From assembly GCA_020205615.1 (NCBI GenBank), contig CM035168.1, positions 5,150,237 to 5,214,236 on the forward strand: a stretch of 64,000 nt of DNA. The letters are read 5' to 3'. The stretch is from Panax quinquefolius (taxonomy: Eukaryota > Streptophyta > Magnoliopsida > Apiales > Araliaceae). Positions 33,266 to 45,560 of the stretch are shown piece after piece. The translations under genes were made by a program, and so were the position numbers. Every line of letters begins with the position of its first letter. The stretch's first letter is position 1. The notes under the pieces were generated by a model. It was not told where the DNA came from, did no database searches, and was given only the letters and a program-made list of their open reading frames with translations.

Positions 33266-34268
33266 ATTTGTTTTGTTATTTCATTCTTTATTGTACTCAG
33301 TTGGTTAAAGTTTTGGCTTTTATACTCCATCAAATTAGTGGAATATCTTTGATATCTGCGCTTCATCCAGTATCTTTTCATGGAAATATTCTTCTGAGCA
33401 TTCTTGAATTTTACTCCACAAAGCAGTATCATGTTGACAATTTGGACGTTATTGGTTCCTGGATAAATTAATTCTTGAACTTGTTTTATTGAATTCTTAT
33501 ATCATTCTCATCATTCTCATGTTTATATTATGTTAAAAGTCATCTGTGGCCTGTAGTGCATAGATGGACTTGGTATGATTATGATTAGGATTATTCGGTA
33601 TAATCATGACCGTAATGTTACAAATGATGTGGTAAAAGTCCTCATTGGCCCGTAGTGCATTGATGGAAAGTTATTGGCATGATCATGACCATTGATGAAT
33701 ACACAAATATCCTTGGCACGTAGTGCATAGATAATTTGTGGTTGTGATACTAATGAATATCCTTGGCCGTAGTGCAGGGATGATGTGGTTTATTTATTAA
33801 GCCGAGTCTCAGCAATAAAAGTGATGAAAAACTTTTTAAATCATAGAAGATAGTAGATTTTATTCTCTACTTGACTCTTTTAATGGATTGCTTATTCCGC
33901 TGCAGTTAAACTTGATGTTTGTTATATTGTATCAATTTAACACTGTTGAAGGCTAACGATAATTTATTCTGCATTATCTTAGTCATAATATTTTTTACTA
34001 GGCTAGTTGATCTCACCCTTTTACTTTCATTGTTCTCTTCAGGAAATGAGAACGTAGCAGGGACTAGTCAGGGAACGGAGTGACGGTCCAGATGATAGCA
34101 TTAGCAGTCCTCACTATCCTATGAAATAGTGTGTTAATAAATATATTGAGAACTTATTTGTATTAAAACTCACAGCTCATGTTGTATATTTAAGATTGTA
34201 TTTGTATTCTGTACCATGTATTTGGTGACTCGGAATAGGTGATGTATACCTATTTTGTGGGCGTCACA

Positions 34269-34478
34269 TGCTCCCCTTTTAATAATGAAATGAATGCCTT
34301 GGCGTGGCCACGTGAATCCAGGAGTCAAGCAGGATTAGTGAAATCACGTATTTTGCGAATTTATTTATTTATTTTTTTAAATAAATTATATACAATAAAT
34401 TATGCCCAATTAAATTGTTCTAAACACATATCAATATACATATCAAATTAAAACAATTAATAATTCGCATAAAGGTTT
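34269..34478 (-). mobile_element. Copia-1 leader, part next to PBS
   Basis: Resumes after the TGCTC duplication of solo LTR-2. Non-coding, AT-rich (TTTATTTATTTATTTTTTTA). Continuous with the PBS. Confidence 0.8.
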
Positions 34479-34490
34479 GCTCTGATGCCA
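34479..34490 (-). other. Copia-1 primer-binding site
   Basis: Minus strand TGGCATCAGAGC, one base from the 5' LTR end. It differs at one position from TGGTATCAGAGC, the complement of initiator-Met tRNA, and it fixes the orientation of the element. Confidence 0.92.
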
Positions 34491-34491
34491 C

Positions 34492-36321
34492 TGTTAGGTT
34501 TGTAATATTCATGAACACAATCAAATTGCACAAAATAAGCGGAAACGTGGAAAATCAGAGTTTTAAAAATTTTACAAACCATATATCCGGATCTTCCTTT
34601 ATGCATAATTATTAATTAAATGAAAATGATAAAGAATAAGAATCATACCTTTGAAGATTCGAGCTTCCTCAGGTACAAGTTCACCTCCAATCCTTTTCGT
34701 GTTCAACTTGAATTCACCGGGTTTGGTTCCTTCCTTTGATCAACGTTAGCCACCCAAGTGTTTGGCTTCTAGAGGTGATCCACTAAAGAAGAAGAAATAT
34801 TCAAGAAGAAGGGTGGTTGACTAAACCCTAGTTTTTCTATCTCTCATAGAAAAGGAACGTACTCTCCAACAATTGTAATCACGTCTTCACGTGTTGTGAA
34901 AGTGTTCAACCACACCACCCATAATAAGACTCCTCTTATTTATAGACGTGGACAACTCTCCTTAACAATTAAGGAATTGAGTTTTATTTTAATTATTTTA
35001 ATTAATTAAATTATTTTAATTAATTATGCTCCCAATCTTATTAGGAATAATTAATTAAAATCTTTTAATTAATTTACCTCCTAATCTTATTAGGAATATA
35101 TGAGAGTAATTTTATTAATTAATTCCCAAACTCCTTTAGGAATTAAATAATAATAATAGTAATAATAATAATAAGACTTCTCTTATTAATTTATATTTAA
35201 TATTTCCAAAATATTAAATAATAAATATTAAGTTATTTAATTTATTCTATCACCATAGATTAAATTAAATATACTTAACTTATTATTACGATTATGCCAT
35301 TTACTTCTAATCAATTAAAACAATTCTAATCTTATTTAAATAAATAAATTAAATTATTAATTTATTTAAATAAATAATATTTATTCTACAATAGGATAAG
35401 CCTCCCAAGCGATCAACGACTTTCCGGATAATATAGATTTCAACATTAATCATAAAAGAACCTTTGAGTAAATAGTTACCGACAATTCAATCCTTCCACC
35501 ATACAATGTCCCAATTAAATATAAGACATGGAATTACTATCAAGTCTTATTTTATTTAATTATATGTATTTCGATCCTTAAATGCACAACTCCAAATAAT
35601 GCAAATTAGAAACTCCTTTCTAATTTCATTCTCTTATGACCAAGGACTCTTTGGGTTGTCATTTATCGAATCACATAGGACATTTCTTTTTTTTACTAGA
35701 AGTGGTAGATTCTTTATTGATCATACATTATCTTCATGTACAACTTATTATACCCAAGCATACCCTTTGATATACCCTAAGGGTCTTAAGGAATAAGTCA
35801 AAGTATAACTCATCATACACAAGATACTATGATGATCTCAAGTCCAAGGATCATTTGTACTACTATCACTACAGGAATTTCTATTGACAGGCAAGTAAAA
35901 CTCCATTAGGTATTCCTTAGTGAGCCACATTCAGTGAACTTATTCTCTAATAAGCACCTACACACTTGCTTTAGTGTCTCTACACAAATGATCATGAGAT
36001 CAATCATCCTCATCCAATGAGCAAGCAACGTATGTACCAATCTATCCGGATTCACTAATCCCCAATTTAGTAATCCAACAATTGGGAACTATTTTAGTTT
36101 TAAGCTTTCTAAGAATTTAAATCTCATTAGAATGATCATCATCATTATTCTAAAAGCATTGCTTAAAACTATGGGTTTATCACATATATTAAAAACAAAG
36201 ATCATGTAGATAATTAAAAGCTTTTAATAAATTAATACTTTTTATTTATAAATAAATAAGATTGTTACAAAGTATATGCTTTATCATCAAACATGATTGG
36301 CTTGTGTGCATACTACTTTCA
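34492..36321 (-). mobile_element. Copia-1 5' LTR
   Basis: 1830 bp, on the minus strand beginning TGAAAGTAGTATGCACAC and ending ...CCTAACA. It contains a minus-strand TATA box near 34945. U3 is AT-rich with blocks of AATTAATT (34980-35400). Its two ends match the shortened 3' LTR at 17961-18400. Confidence 0.92.
34938..34946 (-). promoter_or_regulatory. TATA box of Copia-1 5' LTR
   Basis: The minus strand reads CTATAAATAAGAGG (plus CCTCTTATTTATAG). Placed about 1.37 kb into the LTR. The 3' LTR lacks it. Confidence 0.65.
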
Positions 36322-36854
36322 CCGGCAATATATACAAACCTCACAAGATCTACAAAAGAGTTATGTTGATCTTCATCGAAGGGATGTGGATTTCAATGTT
36401 GAAGATCATGTATTATTACGTGTTGCTCCTTGGAAAAGAGTTACGAGATTCGAGAAGAGAGGAAAGCTCAATCCTCTATTCATGGGTCCAATTGAAATCC
36501 TCGATCGAGTAGGAATTGTGGCCTATAGACTCTCTTTACCGCCAAGTTTGTCTCGTTCATAATATTTTCCATATATCCATGCTACGTAAATATGTGAAAG
36601 ACCCGTACCACATTATTGAGTTAGAACCAGACGAGATACCAGAAGATTTAACGTATGAAGAGGTACCTGTTAAAATCTTGGATAAGAAGAAGCATATTTT
36701 ACGCTCAAAGGTTATACCTCAAGTCAAAGTTTTATGGAGAAATCATGATATTGAGGAAATGACCTGGGAGTTAGAATCGGAAAAGAAAACAAGGTATCCT
36801 TACCTCTTCGACATACCAGGTACGTACATCAATTTCGAGGATGAAATTTCATAA
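36322..36854 (+). pseudogene. Gypsy-3 pol, part 2: integrase C-terminus and chromodomain
   Basis: Resumes after Copia-1 with CCGGC and then QTSQDLQKSYVDLHRRDVDF, VLLRVAPWK, FMGPIEILDRVGIVAYRL and the chromodomain EVPVKILDKKKHILRSKVI...VKVLWRNHDIEEMTWEL. There is a frameshift near 36555 (SLSR|HNIFHISMLRKYV). Otherwise this is one of the better-preserved chromodomains, ending at TAA 36852-36854. Joined in order with 16561-17960 it completes the Gypsy-3 pol 3' half. Confidence 0.93.
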
Positions 36855-36865
36855 GGATGGGAGGT
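36855..36865 (+). other. Gypsy-3 polypurine tract
   Basis: GGATGGGAGGT, one purine interrupted by T, before TGTAAGACCCC. Confidence 0.88.
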
Positions 36866-38303
36866 TGTAAGACCCCAACTTTTTATGAATATAGATTTAA
36901 TTTCTCTAAATATTATTTTTGAATAATAAGGTGTTGATTTGATATAATACTGTAGTTATGAATAAAATATGCAAATTTTGTAAAGTAAGCAAGTGGTCAT
37001 AAAATATTCATTTTATCGGGAAATATTTGTGACGGGAATATTTGTACGATAGCGCAATCATTGGTGGACCACATAATGGAATAACTGTCGGATATAGAAA
37101 GAAACAAAAATAACCTTTTTATAAAAATAACGACAAAACTTTTACCGTTAAAACTGTTAAAATATCCGATGATAAAAGTACAGTAATACGCGTGGTTGCA
37201 TAGTGGCACACGGTATTGCACAATATCTCTGATTATTGATTCTTACGTAAGAAGTCACTCAATAATTGATACAGTAAAATTGCACAGTCTTTCATATTAT
37301 TGATGCAATAATTGCTACAGTGATAATTGAATAGTATTTTACATTATTGATTTAACACAGTAGCTCATATTATTGAAATGATATTATTAGATAGTATTAT
37401 TGATAATGTCTAGAAAGTTCTGTCGAGAAAAGGGGTTATGTCATATAATTGTGCTCCAGTAAGGAGAAATCCTTATCGGAAAGCCTCCTCTTTCTTGGGA
37501 ACGATCTGGTTATCAGTGATGTGAATCTATAATATTAATTAAAAATAATTATTAAAAAATTATAAATAATTGATGAATATGGTAAGTACAGATTTCTTTA
37601 AATCTTGATATAAATGAAGGAATTTTAGAATGAGACATTTGTCGAAAGTTGTTATTTTTATCTATAAAACCATAATTATCTTCTCCAATAATATATTTAT
37701 TTTTTATTATAATATTACATTATAATAGTATAATATGATAATATAATATTATAATTTTATAATTTAAATGGAAATATTATTATAATAAATTTATGGTATA
37801 AGAATAAAATAAGGAGGAAGAGAGCATTTTGAATTTGGATTTCTTTTTAATAATTATTAAATGTTTAAAACATGTTAAATAAAGTGGGAGTTCTCATTTT
37901 GGCTTACAACTCTTGGTTTTCAAAAGGAATGTGTTGCACCTTTTTCAAAAATTATGCACGTATGTAACATTTGTCAATCCTGGTGTGCTGGCATTTCTCT
38001 ATAAATATGTTACTTAGTTAAACAAAAAAACTCACACCAGAATCATAAAATTATCTCTATATAATATCGAGCGTATTTCTTGTGAGTATAAAGATACTTT
38101 GAGTGTAGCTTTTTGTGCAAGATTTTCTCAGAGTAATATCCGATATTCCAGTCAAATCCAGTTTCTACTAAAGTAAAGGATATTATTTTTTTTTGGAAAG
38201 GAGGTTATTCTCTTTCAATACTCGTTAACGGTATTATTTCCTACCATATTCATAAGGGATATCATTTTCTTTCAAACTTCATATTACGTAAGCGATATTA
38301 TTT
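36866..38303 (+). mobile_element. Gypsy-3 3' LTR, left part
   Basis: Starts TGTAAGACCCCAAC after the PPT and closely resembles the Gypsy-4 3' LTR (54310 on), including the TATAAATATG promoter at 38000 and the leader AGAATCATAAAATTATCTC. It is interrupted at TATTT (38299-38303) by solo LTR-1 and continues at 49108. Confidence 0.93.
38000..38007 (+). promoter_or_regulatory. TATA box of Gypsy-3 LTR
   Basis: TATAAATA within TTTCTCTATAAATATGTTAC. Equivalent to 55470 in Gypsy-4. Confidence 0.75.
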
Positions 38304-39658
38304 TGTAAGACCCCGAATTTTTTTTAATAAAATAGAATTTCCTCTATTTATTATTTTGAAATAGTAAGGGTTGATTTGATTAATGTGGTTAGTTATGGGT
38401 AAAATACGCAAATATTTCGAATAAGCAAGTGGTTATAAAATATTAATTATTGTCGGAAAATATTCGTTTGGTCGTGGAATATTCTTCTTTGTCGGGAATA
38501 TTAAATGCGACCAGTGCGACCTTATGTGGGCCCATAACGGAAAACAATTGGATGAAAGAAAGCGACAAGTATAAGTTGTTATAAATAATCTGCCAGCGAT
38601 TATTACTGCATTATCTTGTTGGAATACCGGTGGTTAAAACACGATGTCTGCGTTGTTGAACAAGAGATTTCACGGTATTGCACCAATTATTGATTCTTAC
38701 GTGAAGTCACTACTCAATAATTGTTATAGTAATTACTATTCGATTATTTTATTTTATTGATTCAATAATTCTTGCATTGATATTTTATATTACCGTTGTT
38801 TCAATAAATTGTCATTACACGCGATTTTTTCTATTATCGAAGCAATAATTCATATTATCCTAATAATATTATTGGATAACATTATTGGCAATGTCTAGAA
38901 AGTTACATCAAGGAGAGGTTTGGTCACCTAATCAAGGCTAGTAAGGAGAGATCCTTATTGAAAGCCCCTCTTTCCTCAGAACGGCACTGTTGCCAAGATC
39001 TTGTGATTCTGTAATATTATTTACGAATAATTAATTATTGATTTATATGATGAGAAAAATATTGATTTTATGTGGATATAGATGGAGAAAATTTTTAATG
39101 TGACAATTGTTGAAAATTAATATTTTATCTTTTTCTGATAAAACAATTCATTTAAATATATTATTTTAATAATATATTAACGCTGATATTTTTATAACGA
39201 ATGTGGGATATATGAGTATACGAGGAGGAAGAGTATTTTTGTTGCAATAAATGATTAACACATGTTTTGTGTGTCGGTGGACCCCATTTCTTGACTGAAA
39301 TTTGATTATAGCTTGTAAAATCGCCCGTTTGTGGATTTTGGTCAATTTCTATTTGGAATTTGGAAAACCTTTCTTCTGCAAAGTTGTAGAGAATTGAATT
39401 TCCTATAAAAAGTCGCGAGATTCGAATTTTATTGTGAAAGGGCTATTTATTATGAATTATTGAAGTTCTGAAGCTCCGAAATAATTAATTTTTTGAAGTT
39501 TTAATTATTTATATCAACAAAAACATTTTTGGTGAGTTTGTGAACCTTATTTAACATGTGTGGCTGATGTTTTTGACCAAAAGGTGGGCTAAGAAAAATT
39601 TGTATAATTATATTACTATTATATTCAATTTTCTGCTTTGGTGTTCTAAGCAATTTCC

Positions 39659-39666
39659 TATAAATA
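39659..39666 (+). promoter_or_regulatory. TATA box of solo LTR-1
   Basis: TATAAATA in TTTCCTATAAATAGGGTGC. Confidence 0.75.
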
Positions 39667-39937
39667 GGGTGCTTAGGTTAGAATTGAAAATCACACCAGA
39701 AACTGAAGTTTTCTCTCTCTATATTATCGAGCGTATTCTTGTGAGTATTTTGAGTATACTTTGAGTATTGCTATACGGTGCAAGTTCAAGTCATAGCCTA
39801 TATTCGGTGTTTCAACTAGAATTACTGTCTTTCGAGGTAAGGGATGTTATTTTATTCGAAAATGATATTATTTCTTCAATATCATTATGCTCAAATATTG
39901 GTTGGAAATTTTATCAAATTTGGAACTTTTTCATGTC

Positions 39938-40095
39938 GGGTTACTATTCATGAGTTACTATTCACGAGTTACTATTCATGAGTTACTATTCACGAGTTCT
40001 TATTCACGAGTACTATTCAAGCTGAAGCGTGAAGATGTTTTTTTGTGAAATTTCTATCTTTTGGTGTCCAGAGTTACTATTCACGATATCGGCAC
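39938..40095 (+). repeat. ACTATTCACGAG array, solo LTR-1
   Basis: Six or seven units of TTACTATTCACGAG. Same place as in the Gypsy-1 LTR. Confidence 0.85.
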
Positions 40096-40819
40096 TATTC
40101 AATTTAAAAATGAAATTTTTTCTTTTTATCCAAAATATCTTGTGAGACCCCATATTTTATCAATAAAGATTTAAATTTTGTCGAAATAATTTTTAATATT
40201 ATGGTGTGAATTTGAGATAATATTATAGTTGTGGGTAGTATTTATAAATTTTGCAAAAGTATGCAAGTTGTTATAAAATATTCGTTTGGTCGGGAATATT
40301 CTTTTTGTTAGGGAATATTAAATATAATGGCTCAATCATTGGTGGACCCCACAACAAAATTATTATTTGATTGAGAAAACGACAAAAATATTTTATAAAA
40401 ATAACTACGGAGGTGTTACCGTTAAAAGCTGTTGAACTACCCGGTGGTAAAAGTACGATGAATACGCGTGGTTGCATAAAGTAGCACACTGTGATATTGA
40501 TTATTGATGCTTACGTGAGAAGTCACTCATTTATGCTCAATTATTACTACTGATAATTCTTTGCATCATATCTCTTATATTATTGATTCAATTATTGTTA
40601 CAATATCATCTATATAATATGTTATATTATTAATTGAGACGACAAGTTATAAATGATTAATAATTGTTGAAAGATTAAAAATGTGTTGATTAAAAATAAA
40701 ATAATTTGTGGTAATATTTATTCAATCCTTAATGTATATAAAGAGTCATTATGAGACGTTTGTGGTAAGTTTGATTATTTTATGGGGGCCCATATGTCAT
40801 TATCTAAGAGTCTCTTCGT

Positions 40820-41098
40820 CAATAGTAATTACCTTTGTGAATAGTAATTATCTTCGTCGATATAGTAATTACCTTCGCCAATAGTAATTACCTTTGTGAA
40901 TAATAATTACCTTCGTCGATAGTAATTGCATTTACCAAAGGCCGAACCACTTGTCGTTTCACATTACAAAAGGCCGAACCACTTGTCGTTTCACATTACA
41001 AAAGATTGAACCACTTGTCGTTTCATATTACAAAGGCCAAACCACTTTTCGTTTCACATCACCAATCGTCAAGCCACTTTACTGCCTTTTCACATGGC
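40820..41098 (+). repeat. AATAGTAATTACC array and 31-bp CCACTTGTCG repeats, Gypsy-8 5' U3
   Basis: Six units of the 17-bp repeat, then five of the 31-bp repeat (core GAACCACTTGTCGTTTCACA). Directly upstream of the TATA box at 41123. Confidence 0.87.
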
Positions 41099-41122
41099 AA
41101 AAGTCTTAAGCTAGAAATCTTC

Positions 41123-41130
41123 TATAAATA
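41123..41130 (+). promoter_or_regulatory. TATA box of Gypsy-8 5' LTR
   Basis: TATAAATA followed by GAGGCCTAG. Confidence 0.78.
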
Positions 41131-41384
41131 GAGGCCTAGTGCTTCATTATTTTTCACGAATTCAATTTGAAACTCTGAGAGAGAGAACTATAGAGAAAGA
41201 AGAAAAGTATTCTGCTACTTCACCTTGCCAATATTCAGTTTTTCTAAGGTAGGGAATATTATTTGTTGTACGTAAGGGTGTTATTCTTTCTTATTCATGA
41301 AGAGAACTGTTGTTATTCCATTGCTTATTATTACATTGGAATAACTTTGTATACGTGGTTTACCCTATACTTGGTGACATTCTT

Positions 41385-41660
41385 CTATTATTCTATTGGA
41401 ACATCCTGCTGCATGTGTTTTACACCGACTGGTTTCGCCTTTTATTTATTATTATTCTCATTGGAACATCCTCGTCATGTGTTTTACAATTTAACCGGTT
41501 TCGCCTTTATTTATTATTATTCATTGGAATATCCTCATCGTGTGTTTTACAATCGACTGGTTCCATTGTTTATTATTCAAAGATTCATTATTACATTGGA
41601 TCATCCAGCCGCTTGCGTGAATTTCACCGACTTCGTTCCGTTATTATTATTCATTGGAAT
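41385..41660 (+). repeat. 60-bp GGAACATCC array, Gypsy-8 5' LTR
   Basis: Four to five units with GTGTTTTACA and TTATTATTATTC. The 3' LTR copy is at 46810-47095. Confidence 0.85.
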
Positions 41661-42796
41661 AACTTTTATCATCATGCAAGTACCGCATGCATGGTGATTT
41701 CTTTTGTTATTCCATTCTTTATTATACCTAGTTGGTTAAATCTTTGACTTATACTCCATGAAATTAGTGGAATATCTTTGATATTTGCGCTTCATCCAAA
41801 GATCTTTTCATGGAAATATTCTTCGATCATTCTTGAATTTTACTCTACAAAAGCAAGATCATTTTGACAATTTGACGTTAATAATTCTGGATAAAATAAT
41901 TCTTGAACTTGTTTTATTGAATTATTATGTCATTGTCATCATCCTCATGTTATATTATGTTATCTTCTACTTTACGTGTATAGATGAACTTAGTATGATT
42001 ATGACCAGGATCATTCGGTATAATCACGGCTTGTTATAAATGATGTGATAAAAGTCCTCGGGGCTTAGTAATGCGATGATGGATAGTTTTGGTATGATTA
42101 TGACCGGGGGTGATTCGGTATAGTCATGACCATTGATAATTTGATGAATATCCTTGGCCAGAAGTGTGTGGGTGATTCGATGATGTGGATTATTTATTAA
42201 AGTGAGTCTCAAATTATAACAAAGATGAAAAACCTTTTAAAACCTAAAAGATAGTAGACTTTATTCTCTACTTGACTCTTTTAATGGATTGCTTATTCTA
42301 CTGCAGCAGCTAAACTTGTTGTCTATTGTATTATTCTCTACTTGACTCTTTTAATGGATTGCTTATTCCGTGCGAGCTTAAACTTGTTGTCTATTGTATT
42401 TTATCGGTTTAACTTCTTTGTTGAAGGCTAATGATAATTTATTCTCGCATTATCTTAGCCATAATATTTCTTCTTTGGGCTAGTTGAGCTCACCCTTTCT
42501 TTCACCGTTTCTCTTCGTGAAATGAGAACATAGTTTGGAGACGAGTCGAGGACGGAGTAATGGTCCGGAGGATAGCATTAGTAGTCCTCACTATTCTCGT
42601 GAAATAGTGTGATAATAGTAGTAATGAGGACTCTGCTGAGTTTGTATAATATCTAGTAGACAATATTTGTATTCAAACTCACGCTTATGTCGTATTGTAC
42701 ACGGCGCTTATATTAGTAAGTTGTATTTGAATTTATGTACCATGTAAGTGGCGATCCAAGATGGGTGACGATACCTAATTTTGGGGGCGTCACGGT

Positions 42797-42812
42797 TGGT
42801 ATCGAGCTTAGG
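42797..42812 (+). other. Gypsy-8 primer-binding site (initiator Met tRNA)
   Basis: TGGTATCGAGCTTAGG three to four bases after the LTR; equals TGGTATCAGAGC with one A lost. Confidence 0.85.
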
Positions 42813-43087
42813 ATATGATCCCCAGCTAAGATATGAGATAAGAACTAGGAGGGGAGAGACGGGAATTCCTTCATAGTATGACCTACCTAAGTTTATTTGT
42901 TATTTAATTGGTCTGGTCGAGTATAGGATAATATTTGATATATTAATTAACCCTTTTGCTTTCACAATTCCTTTCGTGTAATAAGAGTGTAGCTAGGTTC
43001 GAGCGGGGGTAATAAAGGAATAGAAGGGTGGTCATTATTTAGTAGTTATATTTGGTGAATCAACTAGGGTGAAAGAACCCAACGTTG

Positions 43088-43487
43088 GAAGAGTGTTTTG
43101 CCACTATCATACAAGATGTCTAATGACATACAACCTCGTGTCATCATAAGAAGTGGTTGTGCTCATCCACTTCTTGAGTATATTTACTGAGCACTACCTA
43201 TATGATCTTGGTGTTTGTTTGAAGTATAATTCTCAATTTGAGACAAGTGGAGATAATGATAAATCAAGAGAAGACTCACCATGGGGAAGAATATGATAGT
43301 AATCTTCTCATTTTTCTTTGGGGTCTATTGGGTAAACCAAGGATAATTACGCGGCCATATGATATCTATCATAACCTAGAAGCATGGCTCCTATGTACGA
43401 AGGTTTCCTTGAGCACTTCCCAAAGATTCTAATTTCTAAAACAGTTTTTGACTATACATTTATGTAAGGTGTCATTGTGACGTGCTA
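43088..43487 (+). repeat. Segment B copy in Gypsy-8
   Basis: Homologous to 30601-30985. One frame (43238-43432) reads HGEEYDSNLLIFLWGLLGKP and continues to RPYDIYHNLEAW. The same words are present, with a stop between them, in solo LTR-3. Product unknown. Confidence 0.75.
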
Positions 43488-44879
43488 TCCAAAGTTGGGA
43501 TGAAAGTCACAATTGGTATCAATGTAACGTACTATCCAAGTCTTGGATAAGAGTAGCAGTTTTGAATGATATTTCTATCATTAATAAAATTTCTTGACGT
43601 ATTCTTGAAGATTTTCTAGCCTACCCTAGAGCGTGAAATCGAATTTTGTATTGACTCCAGTACAAAACCCATTTCTTAAACCCTCAAATATTTCTTAAAC
43701 TAAAAGGATCTGTTTACGTGGATTATGATGAAAGTCATAATAAAAGTATAGAACTGATGAAAATCATGGGTATATGAAGTATTAGTAAGTTTTAAGATGA
43801 GTTATGTTGGTTAGTATGTGAAAACATGAAAGTTTCTTAGAAATCACAAAGAGTTGAAAATCATATTTTGGTGAAAAATGTAACATGAAATTCAATTGAC
43901 CATATCTCCTATTATATTTTGAATTTTTGAGTGTGGTCAAGTCCTAGAGTTAGATCTATGAGTTACCTAACTAATCCAAGTGGAATTACTAGAAAAGGTG
44001 TTGTAGATTTTTGTGTGGACTGATTTTAGCAAAGGAGTGCAAAGCTATAAAAACCGAAAAAGCTGCTGCCATGATTTTAGAGGGCTGTTTTCGGCCACTT
44101 AAATTATGAGAAAAATTCTGGCCTTTTGGGACATGAAGGTATATGGTATAAAGTACCTCCTGTCCAAAAATGAGCTCATTCTGACTTAAAATGAGCAAGT
44201 TATGACTATTTCAATATTTAGGTTTTTCCGACGAAAAACGCTATAACCGGAGTTCTATAACTCAGGTGACCATGAAATTTAAACTGGAAGCTCACGTTAA
44301 CATGTATAAGGTCCTGCCAAGATTTGGGAATTTTGGAGTTAAACTTGAGGTAGCTAATTTCTTAAGGAATTAATTAGAAATTGATTTTGAAAATAGTAAA
44401 TAAATTTTAAAATTTCGAGAAAATATATTTTCATTATGAGACTATATTATGCTAAAACCCAGAAAAGAAATATTTTTGGGACTGATTTGGTATTTTTCAT
44501 GAAAATAGTTTAGTTACGAACATATGAGTTAAATATGTTATGTGAAGTAACAAAGTTGAAAATAGGATTTTATGGCTAGAGAATCCTATATAGAATATAT
44601 GCATATTTTTTTTTGATGAGGGATTTGATAATTGGTGATGATATCTTATGAGTATGGCATTTTTGAATGATTAAATGCATTATATGGTAAAGCGTAAACA
44701 ATTGAGATAAATTATTTATAAATTTAAGAAGTGATTAAAATATTGTTATAATATTAATGATATTAGATTATGAGATTATTAAGTGATTGATAACATGGGG
44801 ATATTCTTGAATCCTGGATAAATTATATTATAAATGTTTAATATTTATCTTTTATCTCATTTGATTGATTCTTTATATC

Positions 44880-45455
44880 ATTATCCTCATGTTTATATTA
44901 TGTTGAAAGTCATCTACATGGCTGTAATGCATAGATAGACTTGGTATGATTATGACCGAGGATTGTTCTAAGATAATCATAACCGTAATTGAAAACACGA
45001 TTATCTTTGGTAGTAGTGTATGGATAATTTGTGGTCGTGATACTAATGAATACACGATTATCTTTGCACGTGAAGGCATGGATAATTTGTGGTCGTGATA
45101 CTAATGAATACACAATTATCTTTGGTCAGTAGTGCATGGATAATTCGTGGTCGTGATACTAATGAATATCCTTGGCTTTTAGCAAAGCGGGGATGATTCG
45201 ATGATATGGATTAATTATTGAAATGAGTCTCGTGAATGAAATATTAATTCATGGATGTGGTAAAAGTCATCTTTGGCCGTAGTAAACTTGGTATGATTAT
45301 AACCAAGGATTATTCGGTATAATCATGACCGTAAATGAAAACACGAATATCCTTGGCCAGTGGTGCATGGATAATTCATGGTCGTGATACTATTAAGCTG
45401 CGTCTCAGCATTATTGGTTTTACAGTTGTATATCTTTGGCCGGATTGCAAAGATG
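44880..45455 (+). repeat. Hairpin repeats in Gypsy-8 interior
   Basis: Includes AATTATCTTTG-loop-CATGGATAATT (about 45110-45142) and ATCTTTG-GCCGGATTG-CAAAGAT (about 45430), plus ATGATTAT/ATAATCAT pairs. This is LTR-type sequence in an internal position. Confidence 0.75.
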
Positions 45456-45549
45456 AATTTAATGTTTTCAACGATAAAGGTATTCAAGGTATCCTCACCT
45501 CTATATCATACCAGGTACGTACCCTAATTTCGAGGGCGAAATTCCATAA

Positions 45550-45560
45550 GAAGGGGAGAT
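45550..45560 (+). other. Gypsy-8 polypurine tract
   Basis: GAAGGGGAGAT before TGTGAGACCCC. Confidence 0.9.

Larger units (their letters stand above)
32604..34042 (+). other. Putative LTR intron, solo LTR-2
   Basis: Donor CTAAG|GTAAGG at 32604 and acceptor TTCATTGTTCTCTTCAG|G with CAG at 34040-34042; 1439 bp. Four further in-phase GTAAGG donors lie in the 60-bp array. Inferred from signals only. Confidence 0.5.
26229..34268 (+). mobile_element. Solo LTR-2 (gypsy), split by a hAT element
   Basis: A single LTR in two parts, 26229-27427 and 32518-34268, together about 2.9 kb. It starts TGTGAGACCCC, ends GTGGGCGTCACA and is flanked by the perfect duplication TGCTC (26224-26228 and 34269-34273). 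No PBS, gag or pol is attached, so it is a recombination-derived solo LTR in the copia leader. Removing the hAT restores the promoter leader GAATTCACTGAAACTCTAGAG seen in related LTRs. Confidence 0.93.
17961..36321 (-). mobile_element. Copia-1: minus-strand Ty1/copia element with nested insertions
   Basis: Bounded by a perfect 5-bp duplication CCGGC at 17956-17960 and 36322-36326, inside the integrase of Gypsy-3. On the minus strand the order is 5' LTR (36321-34492), PBS, leader, gag, remnants of protease, integrase, RT and RNase H, PPT, then 3' LTR (18400-17961). LTR termini are TG...CA, read on the plus strand as TGTTAG...TTTCA. The leader is inflated by solo LTR-2 with its hAT and solo LTR-3, and by a reverse-oriented solo LTR. 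Without these insertions the element is about 7.7 kb. All coding regions are dead. Confidence 0.92.
40141..42793 (+). mobile_element. Gypsy-8 5' LTR
   Basis: Starts TGTGAGACCCCATATT, ends GGGGGCGTCAC. Layout as in Gypsy-7: AATAGTAATTACC array (40820-40935), 31-bp repeats (40938-41098), TATA box 41123, 60-bp array (41385-41660). A stretch around TTATTCTCTACTTGACTC is duplicated at about 42260-42365, absent from the 3' LTR. Confidence 0.93.
42813..45549 (+). other. Gypsy-8 chimeric interior (no intact gene)
   Basis: To about 42955 it matches the Gypsy-7 leader (GGGGAGAGACGGGAAT, ATGACCTACCTAAGTT) and stops just before where gag would begin. Then follow: LTR-like GCTTTCACAATTCC and segment B (43088-43487), linker remnants encoding LNDISI and PRA (43563-43680), segment A (about 44400-44800), hairpin units with ATTATCTTTG stems (44920-45180), and the pol tail encoding RYPHL-like and IPGTYPNFEGEI to TAA at 45547-45549. 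No frame longer than about 75 codons carries a recognisable domain. Confidence 0.85.

Noticed and set aside
35599..35796. 65-codon open frame in the Copia-1 5' LTR
   Set aside because: On the strand opposite to the element, within U3, no similarity recognised.
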